From the NCBI GenBank assembly GCA_964612675.1, contig CAZTDD010000001.1:124001-188000 (forward strand): DNA of 64,000 nucleotides. The letters are read 5' to 3'. Position 1 is the stretch's first letter, and each line of letters begins with the position of its first letter. The notes beneath the pieces were generated by a model. That model did not search any database. It worked only from the letters and a program-made list of their open reading frames with translations, and was not told the DNA's origin. Positions 1-8,066 of the stretch are shown piece after piece. This DNA comes from CAZTDD01 sp964612675 (GTDB lineage Bacteria; Hinthialibacterota; Hinthialibacteria; Hinthialibacterales; JAKPRU01). Both the position numbers and the translations under genes were made by a program.

Positions 1-62
1 ACCACCAGCCCAATAACAAGGACATTGGATACCAGGAAGATTGTCCATCCATATATATTCAT
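1..62 (-). CDS. Partial small membrane protein next to symporter (MetS-like candidate)
   Basis: Only the first 20 codons lie in the window; the rest runs off the left edge. The ATG at 62 is preceded by a good Shine-Dalgarno (TTAGGAG, about 7 bases away). The visible peptide starts MNIYGWTIFLVSNVLVIGLV, a hydrophobic single-span start. It follows the symporter gene by 36 bases on the same strand. Many bacterial NSS transporters are followed by a tiny one-helix subunit (the MetS type), so such a partner is a reasonable inference, but 20 residues cannot prove it. The gap between the two genes contains a short direct repeat (two copies of CAATGGTTAGGA). Confidence 0.5.
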   Translation of the reverse strand, partial: MNIYGWTIFLVSNVLVIGLV

Positions 63-98
63 GGTCGACTCCTAACCATTGTTTCCTAACCATTGTTC

Positions 99-1742
99 CT
101 ATCCGTCGTTGGAAAGCATGTAGGTCTGATAGCGCTGAACCATGTTCTGCCAGGACAACTTGACGAGAAGCCCCAGGAAAAAGAAGAACACGAGCATCCC
201 GAACAGGGTATATTTTTCCAAGGATTCCAAAGGCACCCACTCCGGCTCTCCGTCGAATAGGAACGAAACATATCCGTAAACCCACGCACCGAAGGCCGTA
301 TCGATGATTAGCGGCAGGAATTTTGTGATCGCCCAGGAACCGAGAATCAGGATCAAGAAAACCGGGCTGATGAAGGTCACAACAAAGCCAAACCAGAACG
401 GCAGCTTCATATTGGCCCCGTAACTCCCTTCCTTCACGCCCGTTGCCACTTTGATGATGAATATGAAGAGAATCAGCTCGGAAAGCGCCAATAGGGGAAT
501 CCCCAGATTACCCGCATATGTATCCAATGTTGAAAGAACATAGAATTCGTCTGTCAATATCACAGCGTTCGCACCGAGAAAGGTGAGCATAGCCAATATG
601 GTAACCGAACTTCGCCGATTCATGTTGAACCCTTCTTCGAAGAACGCGATAGCGGGTTGAAGCATCGATAGCGACGATGTCACACCGGCCAAAAACAGCA
701 GGAAGTAAAACATCCCCTGAAAAACCTGCCCCGCAGGCATCTCTGCAAAAATGTGCGGCATTGTCACGAAGCCCAGACTGAATGCATTCGCCCCGGCAAC
801 ACTCTCCATCTGACTCATTCCGAGAAAAACAAAAGCGGCGGGAATCACCATCAGCCCGCCAAGACACACTTCGCAGAACTCATTGGTCGCGCTGGCTGTC
901 AGGCTGGAAAGAACGACGTCATCCTCCTTGCGTAGATAGCTCGAATAGGTCATTACGATTCCGAAACCGACGGAAAGCGAGAAGAAAATCTGTCCGCACG
1001 CAGCGAGCCATACCTCCGGATTGCGTAATTGCGCCCAATCCGGATTCCACATATAGCCGAGACCGTTGACAAGATTTTGCGATGGGTTGGAGGGATCAGG
1101 CGTTCCGAGGGTCAGGACACGAAAAACGATGATAATCGCCAAAAGCACGAGAAGCGGCATCGCGAAAAGGCAGAACTTCTCGATTCCCTTCGAAAGCCCC
1201 CGGTAGATCAAGTAAAAATTAATGAAGAACGTGACGAGAAAAAAGAAATAACAGGTTCCGAGACCGCTGAAGAAGTCCCCTTCCTGGTTGCCGGTAAACT
1301 GCTCGAAGAAAGTAGTGTACTCTCCGCCGGCTCCCAGCGACGCTTTTCCGGTCAACGTGAACCAGGCGTACGCCAGGCACCACGATTCAACGCACACATA
1401 CCACATGTAAATCACAACGGGGATAAACAACCCCAGAGTCCCGAGATACCGCAACGGCCCTCCCTTGGTGAGGACACCGAACAGACCGGGGCAGGAGGAG
1501 AGACCGGAGAGTCGACCCGCTCGCCGGCCCATAATCCATTCCGCCCAGCAGATCGGGATACCGAGTAGAAGGAAAGCCGTGAAATAGGGGATCATGAATG
1601 CGCCGCCGCCATTCTGGACAGCCACTCCCGGAAAGCGAAGGAAGTTCCCCAAACCAACGGCGCTACCGGCGACAGCGAGAATGACACCGATGCGCGTGCC
1701 CCACCGTTCTTTGACAAATTTGGGTTGCTGGGTCTCAGCCAT
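99..1742 (-). CDS. Sodium-dependent transporter, SNF/NSS family
   Basis: A 547-residue protein of the neurotransmitter:sodium symporter family, normal length for bacterial members such as MhsT and LeuT. It probably imports an amino acid with Na+ across the inner membrane. The first helix carries the family signature (residues 14-40, including AGSAVGLGNFLRFP), which unwinds to bind Na+ and substrate. About 11-12 hydrophobic segments follow, with a short polar tail. The ATG at 1742 is immediately followed by the usual short cytoplasmic N-terminus. A small hydrophobic ORF follows downstream and may be its accessory subunit. The substrate cannot be read from the sequence. Family assignment is firm. 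Confidence 0.95.
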   Translation of the reverse strand: MAETQQPKFVKERWGTRIGVILAVAGSAVGLGNFLRFPGVAVQNGGGAFMIPYFTAFLLLGIPICWAEWIMGRRAGRLSGLSSCPGLFGVLTKGGPLRYLGTLGLFIPVVIYMWYVCVESWCLAYAWFTLTGKASLGAGGEYTTFFEQFTGNQEGDFFSGLGTCYFFFLVTFFINFYLIYRGLSKGIEKFCLFAMPLLVLLAIIIVFRVLTLGTPDPSNPSQNLVNGLGYMWNPDWAQLRNPEVWLAACGQIFFSLSVGFGIVMTYSSYLRKEDDVVLSSLTASATNEFCEVCLGGLMVIPAAFVFLGMSQMESVAGANAFSLGFVTMPHIFAEMPAGQVFQGMFYFLLFLAGVTSSLSMLQPAIAFFEEGFNMNRRSSVTILAMLTFLGANAVILTDEFYVLSTLDTYAGNLGIPLLALSELILFIFIIKVATGVKEGSYGANMKLPFWFGFVVTFISPVFLILILGSWAITKFLPLIIDTAFGAWVYGYVSFLFDGEPEWVPLESLEKYTLFGMLVFFFFLGLLVKLSWQNMVQRYQTYMLSNDG

Positions 1743-2046
1743 GTAACGGGCCTCCGATAGTAGGGATCAACGTGCCCCGTAGTCTAATGGGTAAACCGGT
1801 CCGACCTCAAGGCGTTCCAACAAGCCCCGTCTCAGATTTCTCGCCACCCCCGTCCTTCTCCCGCGGAAAGAGGAGCAAAACGATTTGCGGCCCCGGCAAG
1901 ATTGGGCAAGTGCCTCATGCGTCGCGGGAGTCAAACGTCGGACTGTAACCAATGGATTTGATTTTACTGGACTTATGGAATAGCAAGGCGCTGGAAATGC
2001 ACGAAAAGGGATTGGCAGGTATAGGGTCTGAAGACAGACGTCTCAA
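1743..2046. other. Intergenic region without convincing genes
   Basis: No ORF here has a plausible start and composition. The stretch beginning near 1773 (GCCCCGTAGTCTAATGGGTA) resembles the 5' half of a tRNA. No matching anticodon stem, T-loop or closing acceptor strand follows, so it is not called as a tRNA. Promoters for the symporter may lie here, but I see no clear -35/-10 pair. Confidence 0.5.
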
Positions 2047-2250
2047 TCAAGCGACAACGTCAATTTGATGGTCGCCGTTATTCTTTTGTTTCTTCTCGGA
2101 CTCCCCATCCTCCGACTTCTTCTTCTTCGATTGCCGGTAATAAGGCAGAGCGATATTTTCTTTGCCTTCGTATTTGCCGGACTCGCCGAGCTTCATAAGG
2201 CCGGTTGTGAATGAGGGAACGAACGGGGTATCTGTGCGAATGTTGTCCAT
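2047..2250 (-). CDS. Small basic hypothetical protein, 67 aa
   Basis: A 67-residue, lysine-rich, hydrophilic protein I do not recognise. The first half (MDNIRTDTPFVPSFTTGLMK) looks ordered. The middle has a run of charged residues (QSKKKKSEDGESEKKQK) and the C-terminus ends in IDVVA. The ATG at 2250 has a strong purine-rich ribosome site (GAGAGGGGGG) about 8-9 bases upstream, which is the main reason for calling it. It has no signal peptide, membrane helix or cysteine. It stands alone between the symporter and the divergently oriented GHL10 gene. It could be a small nucleic-acid-binding or scaffold-associated protein, but no function is assigned. Confidence 0.5.
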   Translation of the reverse strand: MDNIRTDTPFVPSFTTGLMKLGESGKYEGKENIALPYYRQSKKKKSEDGESEKKQKNNGDHQIDVVA

Positions 2251-2466
2251 GGCCTACACCCCCCTCTCCGAAGGGGACTTTTGGTTTTCTACAACTGTTA
2301 TCGGACCGTTAATGTAATAACTTGAGGCATTCTAACCCGCAACATTTGCTCGTATCGTACCTCTTCTGCTCATTTGCCTGAATTTACGAAACTATGGGAG
2401 ATCTGGCGACACAGGAATAACAGCCCCTACAATGAAGGGGATACCATTGAGGAAAGGAACAAGTGA

Positions 2467-3624
2467 ATGCGGTTTCTGACGGTATGTGTGTGGTTGGTAG
2501 CGCTGGGATCGGGTCTCAACGTGGAGGCTGAGGTCCGCGCACTCTGGGTAACCCGCTGGGATTACAGAACACAGGACGATGTCGCGGCAATCATAAAGAA
2601 CAGCGCTGCCTATGGTTTCAATCACGTCCTTTTTCAGGTACGCGGCAACGCCACCGTCGCTTATCCGTCGAATATCGAGCCCTGGCCTTGGCGGTTGACC
2701 GGCGATTCTCCCAAGTCGACCGGCAAGGATCCAGGCTGGGACCCGTTGCGCATAGCAGTTCGGGAAGCCAAGAGGCACGGTGTTTCTCTCCATGCCTATA
2801 TGAATGTCCTTCCGGGTTGGCGAGGCCTGGAGGCTGCCCCAAAAGAATCGGGGCAGCTCTGGAGCGTTCATCCGGAGTGGTTCATGGTGGATGCGGCACG
2901 GAAACGGATGAAACCATACAAGACCTGGTATAGCTTCCTTTCCCCGCATCATCCCCAAGTGAGGACCCATCTGAAGAAAGTCTTCGCTGAAGTGGCGTCA
3001 AAATACGATGTTGACGGCATCCATCTCGATTACTATCGTTATCCCTCCGACTACGAAGCACAGCAGGTCTATCCTTCAGCCGGACGCTCGCAGCTCGTAA
3101 GACACAAAGATTTCTCCTATGACAAGCACGCCTTGAGCGGATTCAAAAAGCAGACGGGCAAAACACCCTCGGAAGCTCCCGAAGAGTGGAACGAGTTCCG
3201 CCGTGAGACTCTGACGGGCCTCCTGCGCGAGATGCGGAAAGCGATGCTCGACAAGAAACCACGCTTGATCATTTCATGTGCGGTACTCGCGGATCCGGAC
3301 AAAGCCCACAATGTCTATTTTCAGGAGTCCTACGAATGGTTAAAGGAGGGGCTCCTGGATCTCGCTCTGCCAATGAACTATGGCAGGAAGTCCTTTGACA
3401 AGAATTTCGAGGAATACGTTGAAGCGACAGGGGCCAGTGGTGCGGGACGCGTAGTGATGGGATTGAGCGGAGCTCATTCCACCAAGGAACTCCAACGCCA
3501 GATTTCTCTGGCCGAAAGAAAACGTATAGCGGGAGTCGCTTTGTTCGCCTATGCCTCCCTTTTCAAGAATCACAGGCCAACAGAGAAGGCCGCCTCGATC
3601 AAGAGAGTCTTCAGTGACCGCTAA
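2467..3624 (+). CDS. Secreted glycosyl hydrolase-like protein, GHL10 (YngK/DUF187-type)
   Basis: A 385-residue exported protein. Residues 1-21 form a signal peptide (cleavage likely after VEA). The rest matches the GHL10 family, a TIM-barrel group related to glycoside hydrolases. It starts with the family's ALWVTRWDY block near residues 25-33, then NHVLFQVRGNA. The conserved DGIHLDYYRYPSDYE segment near residues 180-195 places an acidic residue at the barrel mouth. Later segments (LPMNYGRKS, GVALFAYASL) fit the last barrel strands. The ribosome site GGAAAGGAAC lies upstream of ATG 2467. It is followed 25 bases later by the GH172 gene on the same strand, suggesting a two-gene glycan-processing unit. 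The substrate is unknown. Confidence 0.85.
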   Translation: MRFLTVCVWLVALGSGLNVEAEVRALWVTRWDYRTQDDVAAIIKNSAAYGFNHVLFQVRGNATVAYPSNIEPWPWRLTGDSPKSTGKDPGWDPLRIAVREAKRHGVSLHAYMNVLPGWRGLEAAPKESGQLWSVHPEWFMVDAARKRMKPYKTWYSFLSPHHPQVRTHLKKVFAEVASKYDVDGIHLDYYRYPSDYEAQQVYPSAGRSQLVRHKDFSYDKHALSGFKKQTGKTPSEAPEEWNEFRRETLTGLLREMRKAMLDKKPRLIISCAVLADPDKAHNVYFQESYEWLKEGLLDLALPMNYGRKSFDKNFEEYVEATGASGAGRVVMGLSGAHSTKELQRQISLAERKRIAGVALFAYASLFKNHRPTEKAASIKRVFSDR

Positions 3625-3649
3625 GCGCAGAGAAAAGGAGCCGTTCAGC

Positions 3650-4759
3650 ATGCCAGGACCGCTCGACCATATCGCCACGATTCGGCCTTACACAAGCAAG
3701 CGTGCATCGAGTTTCGACAAGACCGGTGGGAATCGGGACTGTTGGCGTATCGAACCCGGCGAAAGGAAGACTCTTCTGGAGACTGAAGGACCCGGTTGCA
3801 TTCACCATATATGGATGACAATCAGCCATCCCGACCCGCTCAGCCGCAGGAACATGGTCCTGCGAATGTTCTGGGACGACGAACCTCAGCCAAGCGTGGA
3901 ATCGCCCGTTGGCGATTTCTTTGGGCAAGGCTGGGCCGAGTTTTACAACTTTGTGTCTCTGCCGATCGCGGTTTCTCCCATGGAAGGACGAGGATTGAAT
4001 TGTTTCTGGCCGATGCCGTTCGGCTCGTCGGCGAGAATCGAGGTAGAGAATCAATCGGAGCATCCGTGTGAATCGATTTATTTCTATATCGACTACGAGT
4101 TGCGCATCCACATGGAGGAAGAGCTCGGCCGGTTTCATGCATGGTGGAATCGCGAGCTGACGCAGCCGATGCACGGTGATGAGAACGAGTGGGAAATCCT
4201 CCGGCAGGAAGACAAGAATTCGTCCGATCGCGAGAACTACCTTTTCCTGGAAACGGAGGGACGGGGCCACTATGTCGGTGTCAACTACTATGTGGACTGC
4301 CCGACGCCGATATGGTACGGCGAAGGAGACGATATGTTCGTGATCGACGGGGAGCCCTGGCCTCCCTCGCTCCACGGTACCGGCACCGAGGATTATTTCA
4401 ACTCGTGCTGGTGCCCGAAAGAGACTTACACACACCCATACTTTGGTTATGCCCGGGTCAATAACAACATCGGATGGCTTGGAAGGACCCATTGCTATCG
4501 CTTCCATCTCGAAGACCCGATCCACTTCTCAAAGAGCCTGCGAGCAAGCGTGGAGCACGGCCACGCCAATTGTCTGACGCTGGATCTGGCGAGTGTGGCG
4601 TATTGGTATCAGGCCGAACCCCACAAGCCGTTCCCGCAGTTGCCCCCGCGGGAGAAACGCCGACCGATGCCGGAGATCACATCCAGGGAGATCCATCGCT
4701 GGCGTCATGCCTGGCGAGAGAAAAGGGGCGGAGGTCCCCTGTGGGGCAACGAGGAGTAA
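3650..4759 (+). CDS. GH172 (DUF2961) family protein
   Basis: A 369-residue protein of the DUF2961 family, now glycoside hydrolase family 172, whose characterised members act on fructofuranoside or D-arabinofuranoside linkages. The reading frame opens at 3551, but I choose ATG 3650 because AAAAGGAG lies 9 bases before it and the family's N-terminal pattern starts there (ARASSFDKTGGNRD-like: TSKRASSFDKTGGNRDCW). Other hallmarks are IHHIWMTI, GDFFGQGW, ALNCFWPMPF-like (GLNCFWPMPF) and HGTGTEDYFN. The two acidic residues in YGEGDDMF and GTGTEDYF sit where the family's catalytic pair is expected. No signal peptide is seen, so it may act in the cytoplasm on imported sugars. The gene follows the GHL10 gene closely. 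Confidence 0.9.
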   Translation: MPGPLDHIATIRPYTSKRASSFDKTGGNRDCWRIEPGERKTLLETEGPGCIHHIWMTISHPDPLSRRNMVLRMFWDDEPQPSVESPVGDFFGQGWAEFYNFVSLPIAVSPMEGRGLNCFWPMPFGSSARIEVENQSEHPCESIYFYIDYELRIHMEEELGRFHAWWNRELTQPMHGDENEWEILRQEDKNSSDRENYLFLETEGRGHYVGVNYYVDCPTPIWYGEGDDMFVIDGEPWPPSLHGTGTEDYFNSCWCPKETYTHPYFGYARVNNNIGWLGRTHCYRFHLEDPIHFSKSLRASVEHGHANCLTLDLASVAYWYQAEPHKPFPQLPPREKRRPMPEITSREIHRWRHAWREKRGGGPLWGNEE

Positions 4760-4868
4760 CGGGAAAACCGCTTCTTCGAGGGCAGATCTCCCCAGAACGG
4801 CTTGATTCAATGATATGAAGCCCCTCTACTGGTCAGATGAGATAAAATCACGCTATCGTAGTACTTAT

Positions 4869-4920
4869 GGGATGGCTCAAGCCCACTTCCACCCACTGGG
4901 GTGCTGTGGTACACCATCCC
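4869..4920 (+). promoter_or_regulatory. Structured leader candidate upstream of solute-binding protein gene
   Basis: GGGATGG (4869-4875) pairs perfectly with CCATCCC (4914-4920). Inside it, CACCC (4890-4894) pairs with GGGTG (4899-4903) around a four-base loop. The element lies about 50 bases before the start codon at 4971. No known riboswitch pattern was recognised, so this is only a possible leader RNA fold or operator. Confidence 0.3.
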
Positions 4921-4970
4921 TTGTATGGATATAGAGTTGTAAACCCCAAAAGTAAGGAAAGGATAAAGCG

Positions 4971-5795
4971 ATGAGGCGGTTCTTTCATCCAATCGCTCTT
5001 GTACTCTTAGGAAGTCTAGTTTTTGTGGGATGTCAGACATCCACCGCAAGAAAGAACACTGGATCCGAGAAAACCTCGAAGGCGAGTGATTTAAAACCTT
5101 TCGATCTGGAGACAGGGATGCTGACCGTGGCGTACGCTCCGGACTATCCTCCTTATGAATATGAAGATAAAAACGGGGACCCCGCTGGAATCGCTGTCAA
5201 CGTGATCACAGAAATCGCCCGAAGGCTGGACATGGAGTTGCGTTTTCGGCAATTGCAGCGGGACAAGATTATGGATGCGTTACAGGACGGCACAGTGGAT
5301 GTAACCGCGTGGATGCCGTACAGTCCTGCAAGAAGCAGGGAATTCGCTCTTTCCGTGGGGTGGGGAGAAACCACGTCGATAGTGTATGTTCGGAAAACGA
5401 GCAAATTCGACACCGTAAGCGATGTCGTACCGAAAGTCATGGCCGCCTCAAAAGGCAGCCTGGAGCAAGACGCCTTGCTACGAAAAGGCGTGACGCAATT
5501 GATCGCAGCAGAGAACATCGACGAAGCACTCATGAAGACAGTGACGGGTGCCGCGGACGGTGCGGGATGTAATCGAGAGGTTGCCAGAATCGTCATGGAG
5601 CAGCACATCGGTTGGAAGACATCTTTGCGGGAACTCGCTCCCCCGTTGGCAGTGACCCCGCTCACCATGGCGTCACGAGAAGGAAACGAGACTCTTGTGT
5701 ATCACATCAGTCGAGTACTGCTTGAAATGAAACGGGACGGCAGCCTGGAACAACTGACCGCCATCAGTGGAGCCGCGTCCAAAACATCCGGTTGA
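4971..5795 (+). CDS. Solute-binding lipoprotein, amino-acid type (SBP_bac_3)
   Basis: A 274-residue periplasmic binding protein of the family that delivers amino acids to ABC importers, or acts as a sensor domain. The signal peptide ends in a lipobox (VFVGC, Cys21), so it is probably lipid-anchored. A linker of about 25 polar residues precedes the SBP_bac_3 domain, with the start TVAYAPDYPPYEYED and the typical AGIAVNVITEIARRLDMELRF. The later GAADGAGCNREVARIVM segment replaces the commoner aspartate-rich pattern. The ribosome site AAGGAAAGGA precedes ATG 4971. No permease or ATPase gene is adjacent. The next gene is a receiver-phosphatase, so a signalling role is conceivable but unproven. 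Confidence 0.85.
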   Translation: MRRFFHPIALVLLGSLVFVGCQTSTARKNTGSEKTSKASDLKPFDLETGMLTVAYAPDYPPYEYEDKNGDPAGIAVNVITEIARRLDMELRFRQLQRDKIMDALQDGTVDVTAWMPYSPARSREFALSVGWGETTSIVYVRKTSKFDTVSDVVPKVMAASKGSLEQDALLRKGVTQLIAAENIDEALMKTVTGAADGAGCNREVARIVMEQHIGWKTSLRELAPPLAVTPLTMASREGNETLVYHISRVLLEMKRDGSLEQLTAISGAASKTSG

Positions 5796-5953
5796 GCCGA
5801 GAGCACACACGGATTTTGTGTCGGGCAGGTTCTTCCGGGTGCCGTTTCTCAGCCTGTCCGGGAATACGGCAGCCTGGAGTCTCGCGCGGTCGATGAACAC
5901 CCGAAACGAATACCGGCCGCAGCCTGTTCACTTTCGGTTGGGAGACCGTTCCC

Positions 5954-7165
5954 ATGGGTCCGAACGTGAAATTCGATACAACGCAAACTACCAAACCGAA
6001 ACTCAGGAGAATTCTTGCAGTTGATGATTCCAAGCTGAACGTGACGCTGCTGCAGAAGAGTCTCTCCATGGAGAACTATGAGGTTCTTCCCGCACACAAT
6101 GGTGTGGAAGCGATCGAGGCAGTCAAACAAAACGACCCGGATCTTGTTCTGCTCGATGTGATGATGCCCGGAATGGACGGGTACGAGGTATGCCGGGAGG
6201 TCAAGCGATACTGCAAAGAGAGCGGCAAATTTATCCCGGTCGTACTGCTCACCGCGCTGGACAAGGTCGAGAACAAGGTCGCTGGATTTGATGCAGGAGC
6301 GGATGACTATTTGGTCAAACCGCCCGCTCGAAACGAGTTGCTTGCACGCGTCCGATCCATGCTTCGCATCAAAGACCTTCAGGAAAGCCTCCTGGAAACG
6401 AATCAGGATTTGCAGGACGCGCAGAAGGTTATTGAAGAAGAACTGAGCATCGTCGGTCAGATCCAACGGTCGTTCCTGCCCACCGAGTATCCGAAACACT
6501 CACAGATCGACATTGCAACCTATTACCTACCCTCTTCGATGGCAGGAGGGGATTACTACGATGTGATTGAGGTCGACAAGAATCACTGGGGACTCCTGAT
6601 GGCGGATGTGACGGGACACGGTGCGTCCGCCGCTGTTGTCATGGCCGTCACACACCTGCTGATGCGATCCTTCGTCAATACGTTCCTCTTTCCCAGCACG
6701 GCCCTGAAAGTCGTTAACGAGAAATTGAACGCTCACCTCTCCTCGGAACACTTTGTCACCATGTTCTATGGGATTCTGGATACACAGAATATGAATTTCA
6801 TATTCAGTTCCGCCGGTCACAATCCGATGTTTCTCTATCGAGCCTCCAACAACACAGTGATCGAGATGAAAACAAATCACGGATTCCCCCTGAGAGCGTT
6901 TCGAAGCGATAACTATGATGAGGGGGAGATCAGTATCGAGCCCGGCGATAAGTTGATCATGTTCACCGATGGCATCACGGAGACAATGGACAACGAACGA
7001 CGAATCTATGGTGACGAGCGACTGTCGGAGATCGTGTGCCAGGTGGGGTCCTATTCCGCTCAGGAGACGATAGACGCTTTGATCATGGACTGGGAGGAAT
7101 TCCGCAACGGGGCTCCCGTTCGCGACGATATGAGCCTGCTCGTTCTCCGGCGATCGCCGGAGTGA
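5954..7165 (+). CDS. Response regulator with PP2C/SpoIIE phosphatase output (RsbU-like)
   Basis: A 403-residue two-domain regulator. Residues about 17-135 are a receiver domain with the acidic pair in AVDDSK, phosphoacceptor Asp68 (VLLDVMMPGMDG) and the conserved lysine in YLVKPP. A helical coiled-coil linker follows (about 135-175). Residues about 185-400 form a SpoIIE-type PP2C phosphatase with metal-binding motifs in MAGGDYYD, MADVTGHG, FTDGITE and RDDMSLLVL. Such proteins dephosphorylate anti-sigma-factor antagonists in partner-switching pathways controlling stress or surface responses. No anti-sigma or antagonist gene is adjacent. The start ATG 5954 has GGGAGA upstream. All key residues are present, so both domains should be active. 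Confidence 0.93.
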   Translation: MGPNVKFDTTQTTKPKLRRILAVDDSKLNVTLLQKSLSMENYEVLPAHNGVEAIEAVKQNDPDLVLLDVMMPGMDGYEVCREVKRYCKESGKFIPVVLLTALDKVENKVAGFDAGADDYLVKPPARNELLARVRSMLRIKDLQESLLETNQDLQDAQKVIEEELSIVGQIQRSFLPTEYPKHSQIDIATYYLPSSMAGGDYYDVIEVDKNHWGLLMADVTGHGASAAVVMAVTHLLMRSFVNTFLFPSTALKVVNEKLNAHLSSEHFVTMFYGILDTQNMNFIFSSAGHNPMFLYRASNNTVIEMKTNHGFPLRAFRSDNYDEGEISIEPGDKLIMFTDGITETMDNERRIYGDERLSEIVCQVGSYSAQETIDALIMDWEEFRNGAPVRDDMSLLVLRRSPE

Positions 7166-7187
7166 ACCTGCTTCGCACTTCGAAAGA

Positions 7188-8066
7188 CTAACGCCTTCGA
7201 TTTACTAAATCGGCCAGAAATCCCAGCGCCAAGAGTTGCAGTGAAGAAAGCAACAAAACAACGAATGTTGTGTCCAAAAAACGAATCCCCAGCGAATAAC
7301 AGATAACCGCCACGCCCACTGCAGCGAGAAAAAGCAAAAGGCTCAATGGGATGAAGATCTTGAGTGGATTGAAGAGAAGGACGCTGCGGACCATCAAAAG
7401 AATGAGATTCCACGTATCCCGAATGGGCCGAAACTTGGAGGATCCCTCTCTGACATAATAGTCGATAGAGACATATTCGACGTGCCGGGACTCCGAGAAA
7501 AAAAGAAGGGTCATGGTAGTCGTCAATGAAAAACCGTCCGGCAGCAGCCGCCTCGCTTCCTCGAACAGGTCCCGGCGAAAGAGCCGCATCCCGGAGTTCA
7601 GATCGGGAATCCTGCGTCCCGATAGGAATTCCGCGAGCCGTCCAAGAATCCACTTGGCGGGACGGCGTGCAACGGGGACTTTCGCAGATCTTTTCGTCCG
7701 CGCCCCGACAACCATGTCCGCGACTGTGCGCTGAGCGAACAGGTCGGCCACGGCCTGGGGCGGGTAACTTCCATCCGTATCCATTAACAGAATCCAGGGA
7801 TGCTTCGCGAGACGAACACCCGTCTTGACCGCAGCGCCGTATCCACGATTGGCCGTATGCCGATGCACCTTCACCCCTGTCTTCTCTACCAGCTCAGCAG
7901 TCCCATCGCTTGACCCATCATCCACAACAATGATCTCATAAGGCACGCCGAGATCCTTCAGAGAGTTTCGGACCCCTTCGACCGCCTCTACAACAGACGA
8001 GGCCTCGTTGTAAGCGGGCAGAACGGCAGAAATCCCGGCGGATTCTGTAGAAATGGATGGCTCCAT
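7188..8066 (-). CDS. Family 2 glycosyltransferase, DPM1/GtrB-like, with two C-terminal membrane helices
   Basis: A 292-residue GT2 enzyme. The GT-A fold is shown by AVLPAYNEA, IIVVDDGSSDGT and the metal-binding MDTDGSYPP motif. The ANRGYGAAVKTG segment is typical of polyprenyl-phosphate glycosyltransferases related to dolichol-phosphate mannose synthase. The last 70 residues contain two hydrophobic helices (IFIPLSLLLFLAAVGVAVI and TFVVLLLSSLQLLALGFLA), as in GtrB/ArnC-type enzymes that load sugars onto a lipid carrier. Its start codon overlaps that of the divergent glycosylase gene within a shared CATG (8064-8067). It could supply the lipid-linked sugar used by the GT-C-like membrane proteins in this window, but that link is inference. 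Confidence 0.92.
   Translation of the reverse strand: MEPSISTESAGISAVLPAYNEASSVVEAVEGVRNSLKDLGVPYEIIVVDDGSSDGTAELVEKTGVKVHRHTANRGYGAAVKTGVRLAKHPWILLMDTDGSYPPQAVADLFAQRTVADMVVGARTKRSAKVPVARRPAKWILGRLAEFLSGRRIPDLNSGMRLFRRDLFEEARRLLPDGFSLTTTMTLLFFSESRHVEYVSIDYYVREGSSKFRPIRDTWNLILLMVRSVLLFNPLKIFIPLSLLLFLAAVGVAVICYSLGIRFLDTTFVVLLLSSLQLLALGFLADLVNRRR

Noticed and set aside
1771..1845. tRNA-like start GCCCCGTAGTCTAATGGGTA
   Set aside because: No paired acceptor end, anticodon stem or TTCGA-type T-loop follows on either strand.
1767..1952. 61-residue minus-strand ORF upstream of the symporter
   Set aside because: Arginine-rich random-looking translation and no convincing ribosome site.
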